Below, piece by piece: positions 25,301-31,445 of a DNA stretch of 31,445 bases (its first letter is position 1; the number at the start of each line of letters is the position of its first letter). Source of the stretch: a virus. The DNA lies in the IMG/VR virus record IMGVR_UViG_3300023115_000069, positions 1 to 31,445 of that record; one strand, given 5' to 3'. The translations under genes were made by a program, and so were the position numbers. The notes under the pieces are model-generated. The model saw nothing but the letters and a program-made list of their open reading frames with translations. It made no database searches and was not told where the DNA came from.

Positions 25301-27184
25301 AATACATTTACTGCCAGCACTTCAATTTCTACAAATAATGCTACTGTAAATACCCTCAATGTGACTTCTATATCTAGAAGTGGTAATATTGGCATTTCGG
25401 CAACCAATACTAATATATCATCTGGAAATTTCAATATTGGTTCTTCTATTAGCATGAATTCTAATGGTAATATTACCACATCAGGAATTCTAAAAACTAC
25501 AAATCTTTTGAATGTCAATGATAAGATTAGAATTACTGACAACAATATTTCTACAACAACTGGAAATGACCTAAATCTTTTACCATCTCCAGGAAGTTTA
25601 ACAAAAGTAATTTCCACAAAAGCATTTGTAATTCCAGTCGGTACAAGTTTAGAAAGACCAGATCAACTAACTGCTACCAGTGGAGCTATAAGATTTAATA
25701 CTACTACAGGACAATACGAGGGATACAATTCTTCCACTACCACTTGGTCTTCTCTTGGTGGTGTTAGAGATATTGACGGAAACACATATATTTTAGCAGA
25801 GTTAAATCCTGGCAGCAATGATAATACTTTATGGTTTTATAACGATAGTGTCAATACTCTAAAATTGACACCACAATTTTTAGATTTTAGAAGTGTAAAA
25901 ACAATTTCATCGGGAAGATTAGGTCTCCCATCTTTTACAGTATGGACAGCAAATACTCCAGTATCAATTGGTCAGTTTGTCAAATATAGAAATAATCTTT
26001 ATGAAGTAACTGGATCTGGAACAACAGCAACAGTTGGAAACGAACCAGTTCATGTTTCTGGAGCTCTTAATAATGGAACTGCTCAGTTAACTTGGTATTC
26101 TTCTGCCGTATCTCCACTTACATTTACAGAAATTGAAGAACTAAGAGTTGCTCCGAATAAAGATGCTGCTCTTGTCGTCAATGGTGGACTAAAATTAGGC
26201 GGAACTACATCCGAAGATTGGAATACTATTTCAACCCTGGTAGAAGATCTAACTATTGCTCCAAACCCTGGTAAAAGAGTAATAATCAAATCATATACTC
26301 ACCTTGCTATTCCTGCTGGTAATAATAATCAAAAAAATATTGCCACCGCTATCCCTGGATCGATTAGATTCAATACAGAAATTCAGCAATATGAAGGTTA
26401 TAGCGGAACTAACTGGTCCTCCCTTGGGGGAGTAAGGGACGTTGATGGAAACACTTACATTATTCCAGAAAGTGCTCCCGCAGCAAACGAGAATATTTTG
26501 TATTTCTACAATGATAATCTCAACACAATGCAGTTGACGAAGACTTCGTTGGACTTTACAAATATTGATACGATTACTACATCTGGTCTCAATAATCTCT
26601 CTATCGACACTCCTCTGGTAACTCTAAATTCAAATGATACAACAATTGATAACAGAGATGTAGACAGAACCTTTATTAGTACAAGTAAGCAGTTCTTGGA
26701 TCTAGGTCTTTCTTCTGGTCTAGTTGTTGATCCTGTATTGAGACTAGATGACCAAGGTGATGTTTATTTGAACACTACTTTTGGATCTGGAACTTTCAAT
26801 GGGGTCAAAGTTCTTGACGGTCAATTGAAAGAATTTGAATTGGCAGATTATGCTATAAAAACAACAACATTCCAGTTAGCAAAAGGTGGTGCTGAAACTG
26901 GATCGTTTGTTCTATATGATTCTGGATCTAGAAAAGGATGTAAAGTAACAGTGGTTTCTAGGTCTTCTTCTGGAAAAAGATCAATGACAGAGTATTCTGT
27001 TATAGATAATGGAACTGATATTTTCCACAATGAGTTTGGATCGTTGAATACATCTCTTGATCAATATACAGCATTGTTTGATTTCAACGCTAGCAATGAG
27101 ACTAGAATTTCTCTAACTCTTTCAAATGATCATGCCAATGGTGACATTATTACGTTCACAGTTCTCGTACAGGTAATTAAGTAA
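22319..27184 (+). CDS. Fibre-like virion structural protein with cupredoxin-like domains (1,621 aa)
   Basis: The N terminus (NVARTDTFEIQRQKINQIGD, then TGNLKLGDG) is of a type I associate with marine T4-like tail fibre or baseplate proteins; the KIN...GDG spacing loosely recalls the start of T4 gp10. Then follow, by residue: four G-S-x-Y beta repeats (about 104-247), a cupredoxin-like domain (263-362), three more G-x-x-Y repeats (about 365-500), two G-S-S-x-V-T-L modules (about 510-640) and a second cupredoxin-like domain (771-950) with a third such module inside. The C-terminal part has a duplicated IRFNT...YEGY...SSLGGVRD block (1084-1204, 1310-1425) flanking a carbohydrate-binding-like segment (about 1209-1262), and ends in a probable beta-rich tip (about 1510-1621). 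AGAGAG at 22303-22308 may serve as ribosome binding site. Host contact is likely from architecture and position, but unproven. Confidence 0.85.
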   Translation: MPAINVARTDTFEIQRQKINQIGDQIFNISQGGSDLATGNLKLGDGTISAPSLGFTTKSNLGLYKATESSIGFVSSDKRLFNIGLENLKSFRDFVFQKNVLYDAGLEILNSGSNYDPGSYTAITVSGGTGVEATADILVSEYVGEITNQGSNYNPGNYTNIELSGGSGTGSTVNFIVDPINGNIIDSGNGYQAGNYTNVPLTNGSGSGALANISIIGSAVLSGSIANPGSSYTQNTYQNVPLTNVPIQTFVVTAVSNPGTPPPDNVYQIDGVTQATLSFVVGNTYNFDVSDASVSTHPLAFSQQDNNFLPLEDFIITSYGTAGTPGAFIQVIVKPSASLGTIKYYCTAHAGMGSTISVISGSEGNYGSGSSANITVDASGNVTDLEFVSYGSGYKIGNSVTVFSGNIGGTGSGFIYTLSSIVYNGEVSSVSIVDSGLDYQNGDILSANDSDLGNVGGSGFEFFVNTDPGIVKNLSFVDKGSGYSANDVLSLPGASTNISGSLKGIVTGLTTTLTSGSSIVTLSSTSGIVEGMGVSTSIESVGTLDSNTTVLSIDSSTQITLSTPATGSGSADLSFVSPGDFTEILVNDASQIYSGYSVTVVSGDGSLDPAASVLSVDYQTNIVTINSAPISSGYVVLDFSPSYGIPTTNFEYTIGNIGAIETVTVNNPGNGYSVDDILSVLSSDLIQPITYNVSNKTVQLVTLDQTVSSSTFSVGDFIEYNSGTETATSEIYKVNSSGGNIVSLLVDGGSLSEESSFNKVGSATVYDVNTVENQYRYFIDIGNGSEITPNITLYSGNIYTFDFSDSSNSGHIFNLSTFRDGQYSPSLVDNVNATIVSGSRQITVTDTSNISVGMEVTVISGQAILQPGTVVESVDDATTLTLSLVPVSGGQSVVSFSGTAYSDNVTRTGSSLTIKITDDTPNLYYYCSSGIGHENEGGDDNEEALLTIDLNNPKVFGSGFQLRVNEILESQSIFFDIISGKLSLSDIESTDIQTNTFTASTSISTNNATVNTLNVTSISRSGNIGISATNTNISSGNFNIGSSISMNSNGNITTSGILKTTNLLNVNDKIRITDNNISTTTGNDLNLLPSPGSLTKVISTKAFVIPVGTSLERPDQLTATSGAIRFNTTTGQYEGYNSSTTTWSSLGGVRDIDGNTYILAELNPGSNDNTLWFYNDSVNTLKLTPQFLDFRSVKTISSGRLGLPSFTVWTANTPVSIGQFVKYRNNLYEVTGSGTTATVGNEPVHVSGALNNGTAQLTWYSSAVSPLTFTEIEELRVAPNKDAALVVNGGLKLGGTTSEDWNTISTLVEDLTIAPNPGKRVIIKSYTHLAIPAGNNNQKNIATAIPGSIRFNTEIQQYEGYSGTNWSSLGGVRDVDGNTYIIPESAPAANENILYFYNDNLNTMQLTKTSLDFTNIDTITTSGLNNLSIDTPLVTLNSNDTTIDNRDVDRTFISTSKQFLDLGLSSGLVVDPVLRLDDQGDVYLNTTFGSGTFNGVKVLDGQLKEFELADYAIKTTTFQLAKGGAETGSFVLYDSGSRKGCKVTVVSRSSSGKRSMTEYSVIDNGTDIFHNEFGSLNTSLDQYTALFDFNASNETRISLTLSNDHANGDIITFTVLVQVIK
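22628..23060 (+). repeat. Tandem G-S-x-Y beta repeats in the fibre-like protein
   Basis: Four diverged units of about 35 residues each, with cores NSGSNYDPGSYTAI, NQGSNYNPGNYTNI, DSGNGYQAGNYTNV and NPGSSYTQNTYQNV, each followed by a G/S-rich turn. The last unit is cut after NVPLTN, where the cupredoxin-like region begins. A closely related unit occurs in the giant protein at nt about 5250-5400 (NGGADYAPGTYNNVPLTGG). Confidence 0.78.
23105..23404 (+). other. Cupredoxin-like domain with full candidate copper ligand set
   Basis: Residues about 263-362 of the fibre-like protein. The segment NTYNFDVSDASVSTHPLAF supplies His297, and YYCTAHAGMGSTISVI supplies Cys346, His349 and Met352. This is the His ... 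Cys-x2-His-x2-Met order of type-1 copper sites, with the Cys-His-Met loop at the C-terminal end as in plastocyanins, though its loop is shorter than in plastocyanin. The fold call rests on these spacings and on the beta-rich pattern; copper binding is not shown. Confidence 0.6.
24629..25165 (+). other. Second cupredoxin-like domain, diverged and interrupted
   Basis: Residues about 771-950 of the fibre-like protein. NIYTFDFSDSSNSGHIFNLS parallels the His297 region of the first domain (His811), and LYYYCSSGIGHENEGG parallels its Cys-His loop (Cys927, His933), but no Met follows: Glu934/Glu936 occupy that place. The stretch between (about 833-900) contains SGSRQITVTDTSNISVGMEV, a beta module also found elsewhere in this protein and in the giant protein. 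Confidence 0.5.
25568..25930 (+). repeat. IRFNT/GGVRD block, copy 1
   Basis: Residues about 1084-1204 of the fibre-like protein: LLPSPGSLTKVISTKAF, then SGAIRFNTTTGQYEGY, SSLGGVRDIDGNTYI and TLWFYNDSVNTLKLT. The same order of segments recurs at 26246. IRFNT...YEGY...W is a pattern common in phage tail fibres. Confidence 0.8.
25943..26104 (+). other. Carbohydrate-binding-module-like segment
   Basis: Residues about 1209-1262: WTANTPVSIGQFVKYRNNLY, followed later by LTWYS. The spacing W...G..V.Y....Y resembles the CBM5/12 type of carbohydrate-binding module and similar modules of phage fibres. It sits between the two copies of the IRFNT/GGVRD block. Sugar binding is a suggestion only. Confidence 0.4.
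26246..26595 (+). repeat. IRFNT/GGVRD block, copy 2
   Basis: Residues about 1310-1425: TIAPNPGKRVIIKSYTHL, then PGSIRFNTEIQQYEGY, SSLGGVRDVDGNTYI and ILYFYNDNLNTMQLT. The most conserved part, SSLGGVRD.DGNTYI, differs from copy 1 at one residue. Confidence 0.8.
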
Positions 27185-27185
27185 A

Positions 27186-27686
27186 ATGGCAAGTAATCTA
27201 AAAGAGTTTGATTCTTTAGGTGGATTTTCTATTGATCAAGTATCAGTAATTGATGGGGATAGAAACGCTAAAGATCTAAACACACTAGAAATTAAAAACA
27301 GTTTTTATTCTGATAGCAAAACAACACAATATATTCTAAGAGGAATAAACACAGCAACTTTACAGTTAGATGATGTTGGAACAACAATTCCATTGGAAAA
27401 TTCCACTATCAATTTTATTACTGGACACTTCTTGGCAGCAAACCCAAGTGGTGTTGTATATACGGGAAAGATTGAAAGTTCTGTTTTGTGTGGATCTGCT
27501 GGAAATACTACTGTTCAGTCTAGTATGTTGACAATTATCAAGCATGATGTTCCTACTGGAGAGGCATGGGAAATTGATACATTTTCAGCAGCAAATAGAT
27601 TCAGTTATAATGTTGTGAGAACAGGAACAACACAGACGATCAAATGGGTTGTGTCAACACAAGTTGTTAGTATTGCGTGGGCGTAG
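27186..27686 (+). CDS. Small putative structural protein (166 aa), unknown function
   Basis: The ATG lies one base after the stop of the 1,621-aa gene, so the two are probably translated from one message. There is no signal peptide or membrane segment. The N terminus (MASNLKEFDSLGGFSIDQVS) resembles a short anchor, and the rest looks beta-rich (NSTINFITGHFL, then SSMLTIIKHDVPTGE, ending IKWVVSTQVVSIAWA). Its beta-rich second half recalls, in general style, the C-terminal tip of the preceding protein. I do not recognise the family. A virion role, perhaps as a small fibre or decoration protein, is inferred only from the neighbours. A late promoter candidate follows the stop. Confidence 0.8.
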   Translation: MASNLKEFDSLGGFSIDQVSVIDGDRNAKDLNTLEIKNSFYSDSKTTQYILRGINTATLQLDDVGTTIPLENSTINFITGHFLAANPSGVVYTGKIESSVLCGSAGNTTVQSSMLTIIKHDVPTGEAWEIDTFSAANRFSYNVVRTGTTQTIKWVVSTQVVSIAWA

Positions 27687-27689
27687 GTG

Positions 27690-27705
27690 CTAAATATAAC
27701 TGAGG
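27690..27705 (+). promoter_or_regulatory. Putative late promoter variant CTAAATA
   Basis: CTAAATA (27690-27696) is followed by CTGAGG (27700-27705) in the 47-nt gap before the ATG at 27734. Both parts match the candidate at 13925, and the TAAATA...CT(n)AGG layout also occurs at 12016. No terminator is visible between the preceding gene and this site. Confidence 0.55.
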
Positions 27706-27733
27706 ATAATAACGGCGGGAGCTAGAAGGCACC

Positions 27734-30700
27734 ATGAGTTTTCATATTAATTCCGATAAAGAAAAGATTAGAGGCGTAAACCCTAAACTCATCGGTGATA
27801 ATGAAGCTACTATTAGAGTTGGTACTGGAACTGACGAGCGAGAAGTATTTCGTGCTCAGTTAGATCCAAATACCAATTTGCCCAGAATTGGTATTAACAG
27901 AACTGGTCAAAGAGTAAATAACATTGAGATTACTGAAGCTGGTTCTGGATATACTCAAGTTCCTCTTGTAGAACTTTCCGCTCCACCTGTTGGTGGAACT
28001 CAAGCACTCGCTTCTGCGTTTATTTTCAATGGAAGAATTTCTTCTATTGCTGTAAATGATCCTGGCAGTGGATATACTTCACCTCCAACTGTAACTATTA
28101 CTGGCGGTAATGGTGCTGGTGCTGCTGCTGAAGCGTTTCTCGATACAGTTGACTTTGAACTTGATATCAATGGTGCTATTAGAACTTCTACATCTATCAT
28201 TTCTGATACTGCTAGAGTTCTAAACCTCGATATTGAAAATTTTGTTACTCCAGACTTAGCACTTAGAGCTCCAAGTCTAAAAACATATATGAATGGAACT
28301 GGCACTATTTGGAGTGCCAATGTAATTCTTCAAAAAGGAGATTATAGGTATTTTGGTCAAAACGTATATGAAGCACTGAATTCTGGACAAACTGGAAGTC
28401 TTGGACCAGAACACAGTGATGGTATTGAACTAAACGGAGAAGTAAGGTTCAAGCATATTGGTTTTAGAGTTGTAGATCCAAATAATGATCTATATCTACA
28501 AACTGGACAAGCTGGATTATTCCCACGTTCGATTACACCACAACTTGGTGATAGATCAGATAGAATTGCTACAACAGAATACGTCCTCAACCTAGCAACG
28601 AATGACGTTGGTGGTCGTATCTATGTTTCCGAGCAGATTGGTTCTGACTTGAATGATGGTCGTTCCGCTGTAAACCCAGTTAGAACCATCAAGAAGGCAG
28701 CACAACTTGCTTGGGCGACTCCTGGTGTCAAGGAAACCATCATCGTTTCTGGTGGTGACTATGTAGAAGATAACCCAATTTCACTTCCACCAGATGCTTC
28801 GGTTGTCGGTGATAACTTGCGTCTTGTTATTATTAGACCAGGAAATCCAAACAAGCACATCTTTAAGTTTGGTGATAAAAACTATGTAACTGGCGTTACA
28901 TACAGAGACCAAGTTGATTCAAACGGAGATCCAGTAGCAACTTGGGACTACGCAATGGTCTTTGACGACAAGCAAAGAATTTCCATTGACTACGATGCTA
29001 ATGGTGATTTTGGAACATCATTCCCAATCGGTCACCAAATCTTCGGTCCAAATCAATTTAGAGTTACTTTCCAGAATAACACAGGTCTTTCTGATCTACA
29101 GACTGGCGTTGAAGTTATTGGTGTCAACACTGGTGCTAGAGCAAATATTCTAGATGTTGTATTCAACTCAACAACTGGAGCAAATGCTTATGTTTCTGGA
29201 ACAATTGATGTTGAACTATCATCTGGTTCTTTCGTTGAGGGTGAGCAATACAACTACATTACATCATCAGTAACTGGAGCAGCAATTGCTCTAACTATTT
29301 CTCAGACTGCTGGAAATAACACTCTTAGATTTACCGATGATCCAACATCAACTATTCCCGTTGGAACATATGTTTTCCTAGATGATACAACTGATGCTAA
29401 TTTTACTCAAGGTTATTATCAGGTAGGATCTATTGATGACGCCAATGCTCCAACATACTGGGATGTAAACTTTGTTCCTGTTTTAGGATCTCCTGGATGG
29501 GATAGTTCTGTCTCGGCATCAATTGCTATCAATGAAGCAACTCCAGATATTGAAACATTTGATACTACCAGACTAAGATCAATTAGAGCTGAGGGTGAAG
29601 TTGTTTCTGTTGATGAAGATATTACAACAACTTTACCTATTGTAAGACTTGACTTCTCCCTACAAGGAGATCCTAGCATTGCTACTGGTGGTTTCCAAGA
29701 AGCACAGTTTGGTAGTGCTGAAGATCTTGGCGGTGTTGTTTTCTATACCAGTGATCTTGTGGGAAGAACCAATACCCACGAGTTCAAAGAGGGTCAGGAA
29801 ATTATCATCACTGGAATGCCAGTGGCAAACCCAGACCTTTCTGCGTTGAATGGTAAGCAAAGAATTTATAAAGTTATTGAGGATGCTGACGGTAGAGCAA
29901 GAAGATTTGTTATTCCTAAGAAGTTTCCAACACTTGCTACTCCAGATTTAGATCCTGGTGAATTTGCCACGGTTCAGTCTTATTCGAAGGTAGTTACACT
30001 TTCACTACTAAACTCACCAAACAAGTTCCAACTTACAACTCCAACTGATAGAAGATATCAGGATGCTTGTCAACTCATCAGAAACAACAGAGATTTTATT
30101 GCTGATGAAGTTGTAGGACGTATCAATGATGAGTTCAAGAAAGAATATTACTCAGCATATAACATTGATACAGTAAACAACACTTTTGATATTTTCCTAG
30201 GAACAAGCAACTTTACTCATACTTATGTAAGTGGTGGAACTGTATACTTTGGAGCAACTCCATACACGATCACAGATTTTGTTTGGGATAATATCAGCAC
30301 AGGTGTTGCTACCATTACTCTAAGCACTGCTCCTGGTTTTGTTGAAGATGATATTATTAGACTAGAAAATATTCTGGTATCCTGCGCGAATGGTCAAAAG
30401 TTATATCCAAGTTTCAGCATCCCCGTAGATGATGATCAGTGCCGTCAAGACATTGTTCACTTCCTGAATGCTCTAGTAAGAGACCTTGAGTTTGGAAGCA
30501 ACCACAACGTCCTAGAAGCGGGTTCTAAGTATATCACTGGAGCTAAGATTGGATATGTAGAGAACGAGATTGTTCAGACCGTCCGTGCTATTGAGTATGC
30601 CAGAGAGTTGGCAATCTACGCGATGTGTAATTGGAGGACTGGAAATAGAACGCAAGGTGATCCTCTGTATGCTCCACAGTATTCTACACTTGACAGATAT

Positions 30701-31445
30701 TTTGATGATACTGTTATTACAGCAACTGCTGGAACACCAGCTTGTTCCAACGTAGCATCTGCTATCACAACATTATCATACTTGTTCATTGATGTTGTTG
30801 CTAATAACACCAGTGGAACTTATCTAGACGCAGCATACTTGATCGCAAGAAACAAAGATCTCATTGCTCATCAAGCACTCCTAGATACTCAAGCACAATA
30901 TCCAACACTAGGTCTTTCAAATACACACGAAAGAAAGTGCCTCAGAGACATTGGATATGTTCTAAGAGGTCTTATCAGGGATCTGTGCCTTGGTGGAAAC
31001 GCTGGAACAGTTACAGCAGCAAAAGCATACTTCACTGCTAATGTTCTCTCTGGTGTTGATGTAGACCAGATCGCAGAAACAAGATATGCTTATACTAAGG
31101 TAAAAGATTACGCTATTGCTGCGATGCGTAATTGGACTGATGGCGCAGGAACAGCAGTAACAGTATCATCAGATATTCCACAATTTACAGATGGAACTAT
31201 CTTAGCAGATCCTGGAAGTCCCGATTGTGCTAATGTAGCAACATCTATCGATAGTCTGATGGGAATTCTTGATGGAATTCTTGAGTATGGTGAAGATGAT
31301 ACAAGTCCAACTGCTACTTCTCCATCATCTGTAATTGAGAATTATGGAAGTCTTTATGATATTTCTCAGGTTATCACCTATCCAGACAGTTACATATACG
31401 ATGCCAACAATCAAAGAGTAGCAATTCGTGGTGACTATGATGATT
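27734..31445 (+). CDS. Large fibre-like structural protein with beta-helix segment (3' end outside window)
   Basis: The frame is open from ATG 27734 to the window end (1,237 complete codons, no stop). GAAGG at 27725-27729 is a plausible ribosome binding site. The N terminus reads MSFHINSDKEKIRGVNPKL. Two G-S-G-Y modules follow (residues about 60-125: EAGSGYTQVPLVEL, DPGSGYTSPPTVTI). Residues about 293-420 look like the start of a pectate-lyase-type parallel beta helix (RIYVSEQIGSDLNDGRSAVN, then TIKKAAQLAW, IIVSGGDYVEDNPISLPPDA and VVGDNLRLVIIRPG), a layout frequent in phage fibres. Residues 775-1190 hold two copies of the helical RD-GY-GGN-RNW unit also found in the giant gp7-slot protein. 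A fibre or baseplate-peripheral role is likely; enzymatic activity is not indicated by any catalytic residue I could identify. Confidence 0.88.
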   Translation, partial: MSFHINSDKEKIRGVNPKLIGDNEATIRVGTGTDEREVFRAQLDPNTNLPRIGINRTGQRVNNIEITEAGSGYTQVPLVELSAPPVGGTQALASAFIFNGRISSIAVNDPGSGYTSPPTVTITGGNGAGAAAEAFLDTVDFELDINGAIRTSTSIISDTARVLNLDIENFVTPDLALRAPSLKTYMNGTGTIWSANVILQKGDYRYFGQNVYEALNSGQTGSLGPEHSDGIELNGEVRFKHIGFRVVDPNNDLYLQTGQAGLFPRSITPQLGDRSDRIATTEYVLNLATNDVGGRIYVSEQIGSDLNDGRSAVNPVRTIKKAAQLAWATPGVKETIIVSGGDYVEDNPISLPPDASVVGDNLRLVIIRPGNPNKHIFKFGDKNYVTGVTYRDQVDSNGDPVATWDYAMVFDDKQRISIDYDANGDFGTSFPIGHQIFGPNQFRVTFQNNTGLSDLQTGVEVIGVNTGARANILDVVFNSTTGANAYVSGTIDVELSSGSFVEGEQYNYITSSVTGAAIALTISQTAGNNTLRFTDDPTSTIPVGTYVFLDDTTDANFTQGYYQVGSIDDANAPTYWDVNFVPVLGSPGWDSSVSASIAINEATPDIETFDTTRLRSIRAEGEVVSVDEDITTTLPIVRLDFSLQGDPSIATGGFQEAQFGSAEDLGGVVFYTSDLVGRTNTHEFKEGQEIIITGMPVANPDLSALNGKQRIYKVIEDADGRARRFVIPKKFPTLATPDLDPGEFATVQSYSKVVTLSLLNSPNKFQLTTPTDRRYQDACQLIRNNRDFIADEVVGRINDEFKKEYYSAYNIDTVNNTFDIFLGTSNFTHTYVSGGTVYFGATPYTITDFVWDNISTGVATITLSTAPGFVEDDIIRLENILVSCANGQKLYPSFSIPVDDDQCRQDIVHFLNALVRDLEFGSNHNVLEAGSKYITGAKIGYVENEIVQTVRAIEYARELAIYAMCNWRTGNRTQGDPLYAPQYSTLDRYFDDTVITATAGTPACSNVASAITTLSYLFIDVVANNTSGTYLDAAYLIARNKDLIAHQALLDTQAQYPTLGLSNTHERKCLRDIGYVLRGLIRDLCLGGNAGTVTAAKAYFTANVLSGVDVDQIAETRYAYTKVKDYAIAAMRNWTDGAGTAVTVSSDIPQFTDGTILADPGSPDCANVATSIDSLMGILDGILEYGEDDTSPTATSPSSVIENYGSLYDISQVITYPDSYIYDANNQRVAIRGDYDD
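28610..28990 (+). other. Pectate-lyase-like beta-helix entry segment
   Basis: Residues about 293-419 of the last gene: IYVSEQIGSDLNDGRSAVNP, TIKKAAQ, then IIVSGGDYVEDNPI, followed by PPDASVVGDNLRLVIIRPG and YVTGVTYRDQ. The order 'IYVs...GsD.ndG...P..TI..A' followed by 'I.V..G.Y.E' is the usual start of parallel beta-helix domains in fibres. Confidence 0.6.
30056..30817 (+). repeat. Helical RD-GY-GGN-RNW unit, last gene copy A
   Basis: Residues 775-1028: YQDACQLIRNNRDFIADEVV, then CRQDIVHFLNALVRDLEFGS, ELAIYAMCNW and ACSNVASAITTLSYLFIDVV. An extra beta stretch (about 805-890) separates the first two blocks. Confidence 0.7.
30821..31303 (+). repeat. Helical RD-GY-GGN-RNW unit, last gene copy B
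   Basis: Residues about 1030-1190: YLDAAYLIARNKDLIAHQAL, then CLRDIGYVLRGLIRDLCLGG, DYAIAAMRNW and DCANVATSIDSLMGILDGIL. It follows copy A almost directly and matches copy 2 of the giant protein block by block. Confidence 0.75.

Noticed and set aside
1-31445. tRNA genes, insertion sequences, integrase or attachment sites
   Set aside because: No cloverleaf-like segment, transposase, recombinase or flanking direct repeat was seen, and almost no non-coding space is available.

Overview
The window comes from the late structural region of a T4-like tailed phage (myovirus). All recognisable genes lie on the plus strand, and non-coding DNA adds up to only about 200 bases. The strongest anchors are a baseplate wedge protein of the T4 gp6 type, cut off by the left window edge, and a gp8-type wedge protein whose last residues closely follow T4 gp8. 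Between them, in the slot T4 uses for gene 7, sits a single 3,429-codon gene. The AT-rich composition, the DUF4815-type protein and the fibre-like proteins rich in G-S/T-G-Y beta modules match marine T4-like phages, most likely a cyanophage of Synechococcus or Prochlorococcus. No metabolic or photosynthesis gene is present to confirm the host, so the host is an inference.

Layout, left to right: gp6 (partial, 1-1706); giant gp7-slot protein (1711-12000); late promoter region with two overlapping TATAAATA boxes; gp8 (12059-13870); a strong intrinsic terminator (13888-13917); a second promoter/leader region; DUF4815-type structural protein of 2,716 aa (13966-22116); a 68-aa coiled-coil protein (22126-22332) overlapping the next start; a 1,621-aa fibre-like protein (22319-27184); a 166-aa small structural protein (27186-27686); a third promoter region; and a large fibre-like protein with a pectate-lyase-type beta-helix segment (27734 to beyond the right edge, at least 1,237 codons).

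The products should act together in the virion. gp6, the giant protein and gp8 correspond to the baseplate wedge. The DUF4815 protein and the later genes occupy the position of the T4 gp9-gp12 and fibre region, and probably form the baseplate periphery and host-contact structures.

The most interesting feature is domain shuffling. A few small modules recur within and between different genes, and some appear nested inside one another: a gp7 core split by about 1,400 residues, a cupredoxin-like domain sitting inside a beta repeat, and a beta module sitting inside a second cupredoxin-like domain. The first cupredoxin-like domain keeps a plausible full type-1 copper ligand set (His, Cys, His, Met). 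All domain assignments were made by eye from sequence motifs and were not checked against any database.
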